From: Apostichopus japonicus
Taxonomy: Eukaryota; Echinodermata; Holothuroidea; Aspidochirotida; Stichopodidae
Reading direction: 5' to 3'
Assembly (NCBI RefSeq): GCF_037975245.1
Contig: NC_092576.1
Span: 13,868,611-13,932,610 of the forward strand
Length of the DNA: 64,000 nucleotides
Shown here: piece after piece, positions 11,347 through 23,115 of the stretch
Layout: each line of letters opens with the position of its first letter
Numbering within the stretch: the first letter of the stretch is position 1
Program-made: the position numbers and the translations under genes
Notes under the pieces: generated by a model
What the model saw: only the letters and a program-made list of their open reading frames with translations
What the model was told of the DNA's origin: nothing
Databases searched by the model: none

Positions 11347-13412
11347 TCCCATTTGAAGTGTCCAAACGATGCTAATCTTTACATCTATCTTCTTGAATCA
11401 CATGTACCCCTATCGACACGATCAATCAGTCCTGTCTCTCACCTCCTCTCATGCACTGGTGTATTTATTTCCTGGCAAGATAACAGTTAGGCATAGTAAG
11501 GGTCAGAGGTCATCACAACTTAAAGAGTTGTGCGAGTCCCTGTGGTCTCTTACATCCTGGTAACAGTAGAGAGAAGAAGCCTAATAGATCAGAAACCATA
11601 ATCATCTTCTGTTGTGTCTTATTTTCCAGCATCCTTGAAACATTATATCCTTCCCCTCTGATTTGTTGATGTCATAAAGCTGTATTTATGTTGTGCATTA
11701 TTTAATTCCAGTATTTAGATTGTATATTCTTCTTGTGTATTTGACAGTATCCCAGTGATCTCCATTTTTCTGCTCTTGGTTTTTTTCTCTCTGTACTTTC
11801 ATATCATATCTATCTCTACCCCTAGCCTCCATCTCCACATTTTCTTTACTTTCTTCCTCCATCCCTTCATCTGTCTTTCACGCTTTCTTTCTTGACCTCT
11901 TTCCTCCCCCTCTGTTTACCCTGTATGTTTTAGTTTGCCGACTCCCCCCCCCCCCGCATCTCACCCCCAAAAAAGTTCACAAGGTTGACAAGTCTCCCCG
12001 TGCTAGTCCCAAGCTATACACCCTTTTTGTGGTGACCGTTCAATATACTTGCGGATCAAATGGAAAGCCCCACCCCCCCACCCCTTACTTCCCAGTGTCA
12101 TGAATCGGCAAATGGAAGATTATTCGGAGTTGTTCGTGATGGTTCAATGATCTTATAGTCAGGCATAGGCCTATATGGTTCTCTTTGTCCTTCATTGCCG
12201 TCGAAGTTTGAAATGAATTAATCGTGCTAGGAACTTCCGGGCAATGTTTAATTTTCTGTGGCAAGAAAAAAAGCTTCCCCCCAGTCTCTCCTGGTTGACT
12301 ATATAGAGCCCGTACGCCTATATGGTCACACAATAGTATAGATAAGTATGATCCATGCAGACATCTAGTATATATTTTTTTAAATTCAATCCAATTTCAG
12401 TTAAAGTTTCGAGTTGTAATTCGAGTCAGTCGTGATGAGGTGCCCCATGGTGGAGCTGGGTAACCCACCCCAACCCCGTTGCCGACTTCTTGGCATTTCG
12501 TTGGGAGCCGTTCGGAACAAGAAGCAGGATAGTCAATTCTGGGAGTACAGTACGCTGGAAAGCAATAAACTGACGTGATTTAGAAAAAAAAAGTTTTTTG
12601 CTTTGACGGCCGATGCTCAGCGAGACACTTTTCAATGGAAATAACTATTAGTTTATTGTTCATGTACTTATTCCCTTTTTGCCAATCCTTTCTAAAGAGG
12701 GTGGAGCCGCCCCTTATGGCAACGTATTTTCCTTTCCTTTTCCGTTCAAGTTTCGTTATTTTTTAATTCGGGTCAAAGGGGTGCAAGGACAGGGTTTACG
12801 TGCACCGGTTAGGAGGACGGGGTGCAGCTAGGGCAAGTGCTCTGTGATCGCCTAAAGGGCCCGTTGCCAGGAGTCCAAAAATAATTAAATATACATATTT
12901 ATCTGTATATGGTATATGACATAAAATGCTTTGTCTTTCCCTCCTGATATATAACTAAAATTTATATATAAAATACAATGTAAGCTGTGACTCAGTCTAT
13001 GTATAATTAATACCTAAATTGGCTGAAATACCAATTGTTCACACATGACGGACTTGACTTTACGTTTGATACCCAATAGTTTGTAATCACTTCAGTCAAT
13101 TTTTTCACTCATTCGCGTTTGTCTTTTTGTGACACCAGTCAGCGTGAATCAGACATAAAGTTCATAACTATTAGTTTCTTGAGCTGTTTCTTGACTTCGA
13201 CTGCTCACCATGTAGGCCTAAAAGAGTAAAAGCAGGGAACTGCTAGAGTAGCAGCTCCCTGGTCGAACTATTACGCCTGATGCAAAGCTCGACCGTAACC
13301 TATACTGTACAGCCCATTAGTTGTGAAAAGTTCTGAACGTAAAACAAAGCACTGAGTTTTGTATCACACAACACACACGAAAACGCGGCGTAATACCGCA
13401 TACTACTGACCA
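11347..13412. other. No gene recognised
   Basis: Contains pyrimidine-rich stretches around 11750-11960 and C-runs at 11945 and 12070. No supported exon or transposon protein was seen on either strand. Confidence 0.4.
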
Positions 13413-13438
13413 GGGAGTTGTTCCATAACAACTCCCTG
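13413..13438 (+). other. Perfect 11-bp hairpin
   Basis: AGGGAGTTGTT, a four-base CCAT loop, and AACAACTCCCT form a perfect stem. It lies 21 bp upstream of the ATG at 13460. Confidence 0.7.
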
Positions 13439-13459
13439 TACTGCCACAGACAAGAAACT

Positions 13460-13661
13460 ATGCAGGAATTTCGCCAAGGCCACCGTTCAAGTAACCGAAC
13501 CCGTTTATTGCTTACTAGCCGTAAATACGGGATTGCTGAGAAATTACGAGACAACAGCGACGATCCGATAGAGGGTAGTATTGATATTATTTTTGAATCG
13601 TGTGGTGTGAAGGACAGAATTTACGAGGAAATTACGAGCGATCCCACCTTTAATGTTCGAA
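13460..13661 (+). CDS. Possible first coding exon, unknown protein
   Basis: The frame from ATG 13460 encodes MQEFRQGHRSSNRT, then a charged segment (KYGIAEKLRDNSDDPIEG) and an alternating hydrophobic part (SIDIIFESCGVKDRIYEEI). A CGAA|GTGAGT donor at 13661 would end it in phase 1. The composition is protein-like and ATG plus donor are present. No family is recognised and no downstream partner exon was found, so it remains a weak candidate. The hairpin just upstream would be in the leader. Confidence 0.3.
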
Positions 13662-13719
13662 GTGAGTTCGTTCTGTTTATCCATTCTGTTCACCCAAATA
13701 TGTTTATTATATTCTGAAG

Positions 13720-14129
13720 CTAATGTTAATACTAACCTTCTACTCAAATTCTGACATTGCGTCCTCATTGACCAATCAGTCAGACCTGCATTTATCAACC
13801 ATACTTTGTTAGTAACTTTCATATGTACTCGTTTCAAGACTGGCGAAGCTACCCCACCACCAATAATCACTGGCAATGGCCATTTGTTGCTCTTGGGGCC
13901 ATACCTGACACATTCTACTTACTTTGATGTGGTTACCAATGAAAGCTGATCTAGTTTAGCTTTTAGGTGACTTTAAAATTGCTCTGGCAGCCACACCCAC
14001 CACAGCCGGTTTGCCAGTCGTCTGGTTTCATATACAGGAATGCACTGTGAAACATGTGATGTACAAGGCAATTGGTTACCTTCCCAGCTAACCAAACCCT
14101 CTGGGCTCCCGTTTTAATTATCTGAGAAA
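13720..14129. other. No gene recognised
   Basis: Nothing supportable on either strand before the duplicated block begins near 14130. Confidence 0.4.
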
Positions 14130-15200
14130 AAATCATGATTTCTGCTTTAAGGTTTTACAAAATTTAAATTACATATTTGTGATGTATCAATTTCACGATT
14201 AGAACACATTGAGTTGCTTTGACAATTGTGTATTACCTGGATTCCTGGGTACTGAAAACAATTTGTTTTAAGGTTGATGATTCTATTGTGTATTGTCTGC
14301 AACTTCGTTTTGTATAACTATTAGTATTCTTAAACCTGAAGGAAATCAAAATGTTCCCGTAGCTCAAATGAAAAAACAAATGAAGTGAAACCAAAACCGA
14401 GGAACTACTTGGAAAACATAAACAATGATTTGTATGAAATGCTATTATTAGGGTAAAACCACATCGTAGGTGAACATTTTAAGGTAAAACAATGATGCGC
14501 TGTTCCCTCAAAGGGTCTATGAAATGTACTTAGGAGGAAAGAATCGAATCGAGAGTGAATGAACACTTCAAAGTTAATGAAAGACAGATCTTAGTTAAAA
14601 GAAAAACAGAAAAGGATATAGCAATGATCTTAGTAGGAGTTACATATTATATCTAGGCGGAATGCATGTCATCTTATTCCGAATCGAATTATTGTCACCA
14701 CTATCAAATGTGAGTCTCTCAGTGCGTGCAACAGTTGTGAGTCATTTCGGTTATAATGCCGCAAGTCCTGGGGAAAAAAAGTTGTCTATGTCACTGGGAA
14801 TTTTTAATTACACAAATATAATTGCGAATACATACTCTGTAAAATATTTGCACATGATGCACATCCAATTGCTATTGTGCTTATGTTCTAGTATCTTCCC
14901 TATTTCAATCGTCTGCTTCGAGAACTATAACCATGAGAGTTTTGTTTCAAGTTCAGTGACTATGGATTGTCTTACTTTGATGAGTAATGACCAAAACTGG
15001 AAATTCGAGGACATCGTTCTCTACCTCAACAGAATAGTCGTTGATGACCGCTTTCAAGGAAGTTTTGAACTGTTAAGTAACTATTCCCTACACATATCGA
15101 ATACGTCGATAGAACATGACGGAAGATATACATGTACAAATTCAGCGGGAGACTCTTCTGTCCATCAGTTAATTATACACGGTTTGTATTCATAATGGCA
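14130..15200 (+). repeat. Segmental duplicate, copy 2 (partner 40-930)
   Basis: Ordered non-coding blocks and the Ig exon are shared with 40-930 in the same orientation, about 14.1 kb apart. The copies differ by many substitutions and small indels, so the duplication is not recent. Confidence 0.65.
14857..15181 (+). CDS. Exon encoding a signal peptide and one Ig domain
   Basis: From ATG 14857 the frame gives HIQLLLCLCSSIFPISIVC, a typical cleavable signal peptide, then an Ig fold. The first cysteine is in VTMDCLT, a tryptophan follows in NWKFEDIV, and the second cysteine sits in the canonical DGRYTC motif, followed by NSAGDSSVHQLII. It ends at CACG|GTTTGT in phase 1, the usual phase of Ig modules. 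The protein is probably secreted or a receptor; downstream exons were not found. The frame is open from ATG 14662, so an N-terminal extension is possible, but a leader directly after the inner Met is more plausible. The broken paralogue lies at 629-914. Confidence 0.7.
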
Positions 15201-15721
15201 TTTATCTTGTAGAAAGTAGCATTCCGCTTGACTACCAGCATTATACGTTTCAGGAAATAAAACTAGTTATGGTTATTGTTTGAAGCATTATATACTTTGT
15301 AGGAGAGACTACAGTCTGTAGTATTAAATCAGATTGCAATCATGTTAAAAAACATATTTGTGAAATATGTATTTTTGTGCGTAATGTTGTCTTTTCGCTT
15401 CATTAGTATGTGAACATTGGTAAAATTACTATGTCCTTTTTTATTTAAACGTTTGTATTAAATTCATGGGTTCTGTTAATTTAATGCTGCAGCAAATTTT
15501 TAATGCTTTCAAAAACCTCAAAATGGAAAAATCAAATAACTATCAACCCCCTACGTTGGCATCCATTTTTCTACGACGAGCACCCTATTCGAAGTCAAAT
15601 ATCATATGATTCGATCAAAAGATACAGTCTCTTGAAATGCACTTGCATTACTACCTAAACAGGTTTGATTTTCATAAGATGCGACTTAATTAATATATAT
15701 ATTTACATATTTATAAATAAA

Positions 15722-15764
<43 letters not shown>

Positions 15765-16380
15765 TTTTTATAATACATTTTTTTATACACTTGCGAACGC
15801 CCTAAGTAACAGTTACACAAACCATGAATAAACAATATGTCATAAAAAAAATATATCTCTTTCCCAATGAACATGTACTAACAATATGTCAGGTCATTCA
15901 CAATTGTTTCTTTAGTTCGGTATGTTGTTTTTCTGGTCCTGGTACAGAAGATGCTTCATTCCATAACGTATGGAAGCCGCACTGACATAAGATGTATGAC
16001 ACCTATAGTTTGCAGATAATTAAGTATTTATGATTGTTTGCATGATAGGAAGCTCGTAGCATTGAGAGATTGAGAGCGCATGCGGAAGAAAATAATTTCA
16101 AAGTAAATTATGACAAATCACATCGTTAATACATATGCCCCGTTATATTTACGTCATGATTATTAAATATTTCAATCAAACTTGCTTAGTATATTTATGA
16201 AAAAAATTCAGTACTCTGTATTGATTGCCGAAGTTTATATGGAATTGTAACGTTGAAGAGTAGCGGAACTGAGCTGCCTGATCTCCTGAAGTCTAGTGAC
16301 AAAGGGGAGATTTTATTGAAGTAGCAGTATCTCACGTGCAAAATCTCAGGCTAGCAGTGTGGTATGAATGCAGATAAACT
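15200..16380. other. No gene recognised; TA microsatellite 15725-15762
   Basis: An AT-rich stretch with a TA run near 15725-15762. No exon following the Ig exon was recognised here. Confidence 0.4.
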
Positions 16381-16389
16381 TCAGGAGGG

Positions 16390-16990
16390 TGTCCTTTCGG
16401 AACGGATGGCTCCATGGCCGTTGGACTCACAAGGGTGAAAGCGGACCAAACAAGAGAGCCCTATTGAGGAGGAAGGACCATACTGTTGACAAAGAGGGGA
16501 AGCTGTGTGAGTTACAACCCACAACGTCAGAGGGAACCCAATTATTCGATGGTGGAAGGTGCACCAAACGGTTGTCCGCATATGCCATCAAGAGGGCGTA
16601 TTAAGAAGACATTTGGAAGATTGCATCTTCTGCGAATGGGTCAAGCCAAGGAACAAGCTGATATCAATGTTCCAACAGTACATGATAATACAACACTAGT
16701 ACTATACTCATTATTGGAGAACGGTAAAAGTTCCTTGAAACAGTTACACAGGAACTGACAGTGAACTATGGTCATCACCCAAAGAGAAGGGGACATTACT
16801 ATCATATAACAGACAGCCTTTAGTCAGACCTATCAGGGTGGATATCTGGTCTGAGCCCTGAATATCAACAAGAAAAAGGACATCTCCCCTAAGCTTCAGG
16901 GACCTTGGTAGTGCTAGGGAAATGTGTCCAAAAATGCGTCCACTGCAATGATCTCCTTCTCTGGTGTTTAACACGGAAGCCGGAGATGTC
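16390..16990 (+). mobile_element. Decayed Gypsy fragment (repeat domain and integrase C-end)
   Basis: The segment 16400-16600 is a diverged copy of a block also found at 17870-18100 and 30090-30290 (shared GGATGGC/GATGGCAG, GAAAG, AAGAGAG, GTCAGAGGGAA and ACCAAACGG). Around 16800-16990 the + strand shows remnants of the C-terminal end of a Gypsy integrase (residues like EYQQEK, PKLQGPW in mixed frames). Frames are broken throughout. Confidence 0.5.
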
Positions 16991-17244
16991 AAGAAGGTCT
17001 TAATGTTCTTTCTTTTCTTTTAAATTTACAGAAAAAAGGGGAACGTAAGTTCGAGTTATAGTGCTATTGTCTGGGCGGCAGTAGGAGGTTTCAGCAATCA
17101 AGGAACTTAGTGAGCAGAATTATTGCACTGAATTTAGTGCGGACCCGGCAAGGATGAAAACTGTGAATTAGCTTCCCCTGTTCGCAACACCCCTCCGGCC
17201 AAACCGTCAATAGGGCCATCTCCTCTATGGGCATCAGCCCCACC

Positions 17245-17660
17245 TAGTGACGCAGGAAGGTACTTTTGAGTGGGGGGGGGGGCTGAAGACTGATGGCCGG
17301 CCTGGGGGAGGGGTCTAAGGATTTTTTTTTGCATTTCCAGGTGGCCTCAGATGCAATTTGGTACAATATAGCACACTTCAACTCCCACTCCACTTTGTAA
17401 ATAATTTTGCAATTTCACCTGGCCCTAGATGCAATTTGGTGCTCCAAATGAGATTTTTTTCTGCCAAAATGTTCTGAGCACCAATGGGAAGCGGGAATAG
17501 CATAAATGAGTCAAATGACGAATGTTGTTATCATTTATTGAGAATGAAAAAGGGGTTTCCTGACTTGCGAAGCGGGGTGCGGAATGATACTTCCGCCCCC
17601 ATATTTTTCACTGGGGGGTGGCGCCCCACCTCCCCCCCCCCCCTGGTTCCTACGCTATTG
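17245..17660. mobile_element. hAT-type MITE with perfect 8-bp TSD
   Basis: The element begins TAGTGACGCAGGAAGG and ends, read on the other strand, CAATAGCGTAGGAACC. The target duplication GCCCCACC is exact at 17237-17244 and 17661-17668. Its interior (CTGGGGGAGGGGTCTAAGG, GATGCAATTTGGT) resembles the outer insertion at 61965-63846, so both belong to related families. It is non-coding. Confidence 0.85.
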
Positions 17661-17679
17661 GCCCCACCTCCATTAATTA

Positions 17680-18300
17680 GGTTTGAAATAACACGGTACT
17701 GCTATCTTCTTTTTTGGCATATTTCTTTCGAAAGTATTTTATCGAGAACCCCAAGATTAGCCCCACCAGAAAGATAAGTAACATTGGGATTTTTATTACG
17801 TACTTACAGTTGCTGAGGTTGGCAGATAGAAACCAGTCGAAGATTTAACAACAGCCTTAGCAGTGACAGAACAGTTCCCTATCGGACTGAAAGGCTCACG
17901 GAGGATGGCAGTTTGGACTATCAAGTGTGCAAGTGGACGAGAAAGGGATCCGGTGGCAAATGGTGTAAAGCAAAAGAGGGGGTGCGGTGCGACTACGAAC
18001 CGACAAGGTCAGAGGGAAGCCACAAATTCAAAGGTGGTAGGGTAACCAAACGGCGGTTTATGTGGGAATTTGTTCCTAGGCGACATACAACTGGCTGATG
18101 GGAGATATTTTAACGAATGAGATCCCCGCGTATATGATGACGGTGGTAAGTAAAATGGGTAAGTCCAATTTGTATTTTGCAGGCGCCGCTGATGCCGAAA
18201 GGTACCACTCACTTGGCCCACCTCCAATCTTCTACGGTACACCACCACGGCAGGATTATTTAGTGAAACTTATCTTAATAGATTAACCCAATGCATGGAA
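17680..18300 (+). mobile_element. Relic block shared with 29870-30520, with intron-like gap
   Basis: Includes a segment reading EDGSLDYQVCKWTRKG and KAKEGVRCDYEPTRSEG in shifting frames. After a 37-nt stretch (18146-18182, GTAAGT...TTTTGCAG) it reads GAADAERYH, then LGPPP and PPRQDYLVKLIL. The same order occurs at 30090-30520. Its neighbours are Gypsy relics, so it is probably part of the same degraded element, but the encoded protein is not identified. Confidence 0.45.
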
Positions 18301-18344
18301 GAACGTTGTAGGTTTATATACTTATTGCTAGCCTACGTGGTCCG

Positions 18345-18580
18345 GCGCAGTGAGTTATTGGATCCATAGAGACGTAAGTTACAATTTCTAGTTTATTCCC
18401 TGAGCATTGAATTTGAAACAGCTACATTAACTAAATAGAATTCCAAGGAATAATAAGAAAAAAGTCAATGTGGCCGGCAGAAACCCATCCTGAATTAGCG
18501 AAGACATAAACGGTCGCTGCAATCCAGATGCGTCCTTAATAAATGAAGAAGACACTGGATAAACATTAATTTATATAGCA
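18345..18580 (+). repeat. Dispersed repeat, copy 1 of 3
   Basis: The block starting GTCCGGCGCAGTGAGTTATT and containing GACGTAAGTTACAATTTCTAG, GCCGGnnnAAA, GCGAAGACATnAAC and CAGATGCGT recurs at 19744-19960 and 30545-30790. All three are in the same orientation and flank Gypsy relics, so it is probably an internal or terminal piece of that element. Confidence 0.6.
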
Positions 18581-18639
18581 CCCGAGATTCTTCGTGGACG
18601 CTCTCAGCGACTTTGTCAACAAATGGGAATTATTCCAAA

Positions 18640-19650
18640 CCTGGTTCAAGGGAGTAATACGACGAATGGATACGGGACAACACTCACACGAACTAGCGGA
18701 ATTGCCTCATGGAATTTATCAGCACCAAATTGACATAGGCAATTAGTCATCATCACGGTCCTCTCGGGTGGTATTGAGGTGGAAATTCAGCGTAGATTAC
18801 AGGAATTTAATCGCTGTAACTACGAAGGATTGTTATCCCCCATCTGATAGCCACAATTCGCTGGATACATTGTCAGGGTTGAGGGGGTTTTCTATATTTG
18901 TCGGCTAATGGTTACTCGCAGATGAAAATGAAAAAAAAGGTGATCAACCGAAATCGGCGTTCGTTACCTACAGTAGCTTGTATGAACTCAAAATATTACT
19001 GTTTTGGTTGTCGAACGCTCTCGCCACGTTTGAGAGACCGATTTATGGGTTACAGTGTCACCCGTCTCTGTTGTGATTGGAGAAAATCATAGCGAAGAGC
19101 TAAACTCTTAAAAAGACGCTGCTAAGGCTGACCGAAGAATTACGTAAAAAATGAGACATCGGACAGTAAGTGTCACCGTTTCAGAGCCGAGACACCTACT
19201 TGGGCTACATTGTCTCTCAATATGGCATTTTGTCTGATAAGAAGAAAACGCAAGCTCTTATAGTGTCAGCAAGACCATCGTCAAAGACCTAGCCCAGTAG
19301 CTTTGTTGGACTCTTATTGCTCTTATTACTGATGTTCTCCTATGGTTTTACCAACATATGTTATCCTGCGAAACTGCCTCCGAAAAAGACTAAGGGCGAG
19401 GCTGTTATCACACAGAGGATGCCGGAAAAAACAGTGCGAGAGGATGATTGCCTACTTAGGCATGTCTCTGTTGAAGGCAGAAAGAAACTGCCAGTTACTC
19501 AAATCGAGTTGCCGTAGAACCTCGCCTCAGTCAAGTACTTCCACAGCTATATATATGGCAAAATTGTACTGTTAAGACCTGACAAAACAGGACTTTGATA
19601 GCTGACGAACTTTCGAAATCCTTAAGTGAAAGCGACGATTTTATTGATTC
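18640..19650 (+). pseudogene. Decayed Ty3/Gypsy reverse transcriptase
   Basis: The + strand preserves the order of a Gypsy RT in several frames. RMDTGQHS matches the pre-RT 'IDTG' motif at about 18665. VDYRNLIAVTTKDCYPP is at about 18790, and SANGYSQMKM corresponds to the '[11 protein letters not shown]' position. YLGYIVSQYGILSDKKKTQAL at about 19200 is the 'FLGHIVS' region. Stops and frameshifts are frequent, so it is an old, inactive copy. The YxDD box is not recognisable. Confidence 0.75.
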
Positions 19651-19743
19651 GGACAAAAAACAAACCAATCATTGAGGAACTACACAAAGAAATATGTTAG
19701 AATGCTCACAACCATTTTGAATCTGTTCACCTTCTGTTCACCG

Positions 19744-19960
19744 TAGACGTAAGTTACAATTTCTAGTTGATGCTCTGAGACACTGAATTAAAACAGTTAC
19801 ATGAACTAAATATAATTCCATGATTTAATATAAAACATGTCCATGAGGCCGATGGAAAAACGGCCTGAACTAGTGAAGACATCAACTGTTTCCTTCGTCG
19901 CTACAATTCAGATGCGTCCTTATAACTGCAGGAGACGCTGGTAAATATTTATTTGTAGAC
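19744..19960 (+). repeat. Dispersed repeat, copy 2 of 3
   Basis: Begins at GACGTAAGTTACAATTTCTAG and runs through GCCGATGGAAA and GATGCGTCC. It matches 18345-18580 and especially 30580-30790. It sits between the RT relic and the integrase relic. Confidence 0.6.
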
Positions 19961-20079
19961 CATCAGAAATTTCTTTTTAGACGCTCTCAACCACATTGTC
20001 GTCAAATGAAACGGCCGATACTTAGGAGAAACATGTTAGAATGCCTACAACCATCTTAAATCTTTTCACCTTTTGGTAC

Positions 20080-20640
20080 GTAATCATTTCTAGTGGAGCG
20101 GATACCGTCACTTCTGAATACCGAGTGAAATTCATACTGAACAAGGACAACAACTTGAGTCCCAATTGTTCCAAACATATGACATTGTACAAACGCCGAG
20201 ACATAAAAGGGAAAAGAATGGAATGGCGAAAAGCTTTAAAAGGACTCTGGATGCAATGGTGTCGTCGGTAGTGAATGAGGATCAAAACGACTGGGATTCT
20301 TGGCATAATTTTTTTTTTATGGCAAAAAGGCTCAATCAAGCACGAAACTAAAAGATATTACCACGCTGAACGTTTACCTAGGATAACATTTCATACTACT
20401 ATCACACTTTTACCTCCCAAAGGCACAAGAATGATACACTGGTATAGCTTAGCCAGTGCGTTGAAGAAACTAAACGGCGATTGAGATCAGTGTATGAAAA
20501 TACGGAGAAACATCTCTAGATGGCGTGTGAAAGAACGAAGAAAATACATGCCAGGAGATCTTTTAGTCAGACTTATCGGGCTGGAGATCGGGTATGACTC
20601 CTTAAGAGTATATGTATACCTAGCCAATTAGCTCCTTATT
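20080..20640 (+). pseudogene. Decayed Ty3/Gypsy integrase
   Basis: One frame reads EQGQQLESQLFQ, then NGMAKSFKRTLDAMVSSVV and NEDQNDWDSW. These correspond to the 'DQGRQFES' motif with the second catalytic Asp, the 'GMVERFNRTL' motif and the 'NDWD' motif of Gypsy integrases. In the two places checked the Asp and Glu are changed or out of frame (EQGQ, GMAKSF), so catalysis is lost even apart from stops. Near 20560 the remnant RAGDRV of the C-terminal domain is visible. Confidence 0.8.
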
Positions 20641-21144
20641 CAGTACATGTATTTTAATCTCATTCAAAAAGTTCTTGTCGTTTTCAAGATGTGCACTTTT
20701 GAAGTATTGATATATCTGGGGAAACTCATTAAATATGTGCAAAGTATGAGGTAGCGAGTTGCGCTCATTAACATTTCTTATTTTAGCACTTAATAAGCTA
20801 ACCCCTAGTTACTAGTCCACGGTATCATTTGAATATTGTGATGTTTCTCTTTTCAAAAAAGACAATAAAAACATTTTAAATAATCGCCTTAAGCCGAAAA
20901 CCTGTGTTTGGTGTCCTTGAAACGAAGGTTTCAAAAGCAAAGAATATCCTAACAGAAAAATTAGACAGTAGCCTGCTTTACATCATCTATGTGCATAATT
21001 AGCTCATGTTTATTCATAAATGAACGTAGACTTCAGAAAGTAATTGTAGAATAGTCAATCTTTGATGGATTTTGATGTGAATTGAAGCTTTCTGATTTCT
21101 AATGCCTATGGGAGTGATGAGGATAAAGTTGTCGTATGTTTCCG

Positions 21145-21270
21145 TAGACCTTTAATACCAACATAATGAAAAGGATCTCCCCTAAGCTTCTGAGATCCTT
21201 ATTAGTGCCAGAAAAGGTAGTCAAGAAACTAACTGACGTATTCTATCGTGTTAACATTTTACAGATTGTC
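21145..21270 (+). pseudogene. Gypsy integrase C-terminal fragment
   Basis: ISPKLLRSLLVPEKVVKKL followed by TDVFYRV matches the conserved end of Gypsy integrases (K-S-P-K-L ... GPY-V-V-KKL-D-V-YR-V). It is an isolated fragment downstream of the integrase relic. Confidence 0.6.
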
Positions 21271-21384
21271 TCAAATTAGCTACTGTAAGGCTTCCTGATC
21301 CATGAGTCTCTACCACTAAAACTAATGGAAATGGTCTTAATTGGGTGACATATTACATTATTCCTGTCATGGGTGTGTTCTTAG

Positions 21385-22490
21385 TACTGCTTGACCTGTA
21401 TGCCGTTTTTGACACTTAACATCATGAAACTTTCCTTCGACTTCTAGAAACTAATCCAAGTGTGAAAGGTATTGCTCTCCGGTGGATTCAGTCTTATTTG
21501 ACAAACCGGAAACAACAAGCTTTCATCCAATTTCATCGCAACCAACAGGGCTAACTTTTGGCGTTCCCCATGGATCTGTGTTGGAACAAAAGCTGTTAAC
21601 AATTCATTCTGCCCTATAGCAGCTACTTGCAGGATTCACAACCTAGATGTTCAGATGTATGTGGATGATACCCAATTGTTGATGTTCTTCGACTTAGATA
21701 CCAACAGTGGTGAACATGATGTCATTCAGCACCTCATTTGGGGTGAATTGCGGACCAACGTTCATGGATGAAAGTTAACCACCTCAAGATGAATGCTAGC
21801 AAGACTTATTCATTTATTGTAACTCTTGCACACTTCAATATGAGGGTCCAGGGATCTAAATTCCAAGCGTAAAGTGACGTTGTTAAGTCCTCATCATCAG
21901 TACGAGACCTGGGAATAATTCTTGACTCCACCTTAAACCTGGAGAAACACTTGTCATCAATCTACAGGGCAGCTTACCATCACTTGCACAACATCAATGC
22001 CATACGGAAATCCATTGATACCAGAACTGCTAAAAGACTGGTTGAGCCTTTGTCACACCTTGTCTAGATTGTTGTATTGCTGTCTTCTCTGGCCTTCCCA
22101 AACGTTTATTATTGTTATTATTATTACGCAGTTATTTATATAGCGCATAGTCCACAAGTTCTATGCGCTTTGACAACTTTGACAATTATAAAACAAGCGA
22201 CAGGTTTTCCAAGTGGTGCAGCTAATGTGATGGTTAACATGAGAACATCTGAACATATCTCTTCTGCTCAATGTCACCTTAACCGGCTTCCAATTTAACA
22301 ATGAATCAACTACACAATTATTTTGCTAACATGGCCTACAGTGCAAATGCCTCAATATGTGTGCGATCTCATCTCCCTTAGAAGCCAACTCGTTCTCTCC
22401 GCTCTCAAAGTGTTAATCTTCTTATTGAGACTCGCTTCAAATTCAATGGATGCGTTGGTCGTGCATTTTTTTAAATTGTCCCTCGTTAGT
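21385..22490 (+). mobile_element. CR1-like LINE relic (3' half of RT)
   Basis: Segments in mixed frames read LLDLYAVFDT, RWIQSYLTNRKQQ, MKVNHLKMNASKT, SSSVRDLGIILDSTLNLEKH, SSIYRAAYHHLHNI and, after an interruption, MPQYVCDLI and TRSLRSQSVNLLI. These match, in order, the RT palm, thumb and C-terminal tail of CR1/L2-type non-LTR retrotransposons. The FADD-type box is only partly readable (DVCG/YVDDTQ-like at about 21660). Frames are broken repeatedly. Confidence 0.8.
22104..22240. mobile_element. Short insertion in the LINE relic (TATATAGCGCATAG)
   Basis: The CR1 coding order jumps from FPNV to RTSEHIS across this block. It contains TTATTATTATTACGCAG, then TTATATAGCGCATAG and an imperfect inverted TCTATGCGCTTTGAC. 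It resembles the short 'TTATATAGCGC' non-autonomous elements of marine invertebrates; the class is not settled. Confidence 0.4.
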
Positions 22491-23029
22491 CCAAAACTTA
22501 CTGGTTTGGAAATTTACGAGCGACGAGCTTACCTGTCTCCCCACAACCATAGCACCCTTGTTCTACCGCGCCTAGAATGTCCTGGTAACCTTTCAACACT
22601 TTGCACCCTCTATGATCGGCTACTCCGGTCACCGCCCCTTCCTTCTCATGAGACCAAAGCCCCTCCAGAGTGATCTCTGCCTTGGAGTCGAGAGAAAGTC
22701 CATCCCGACAAATTCTAGCCCCACCCCCCACCCCCCACCCGACTACTAGCCAAACATCGAATTTGTTGACGCTTCCGACGGGAGGGATAGTACTCCCCGT
22801 CCTGTAGACAGGGGGACTACCCTCAACGACCATGTCCACGCCTGTACTCCCTAGCTCTAACAAGAGAGACCTAAGGTAGCAGAAAGTATTATTCAAGTTA
22901 GACCCAAACCCCGTGCACCGTGGTGTAAGGAGAAAGACAAATAATTATATGTATAAATATATATTTATATATATAACACTTTTTCAAATATATATATAAC
23001 ACTTTTAAGGCACTCTTCCCCAAGTTACT

Positions 23030-23115
23030 CATAGTGGTCCTAAGTTACTACGAGTTACTACAAGTTACTACCGGATACTAAAAGTTACCACAAGTTACTA
23101 CCGGTTACTACCGGT
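23030..23115. repeat. Short tandem repeat of AAGTTACTACCGG-like units
   Basis: About seven copies of a 10-13 nt unit (AGTTACTAC followed by AAG, GAG or CGG) in the 3' part of the DIRS element. Confidence 0.7.

Noticed and set aside
22498-22896. 132-codon reverse frame next to the DIRS element
   Set aside because: Contains part of the inverted terminal sequence of the element; Gly/Val-rich with no domain, so more likely untranslated repeat.
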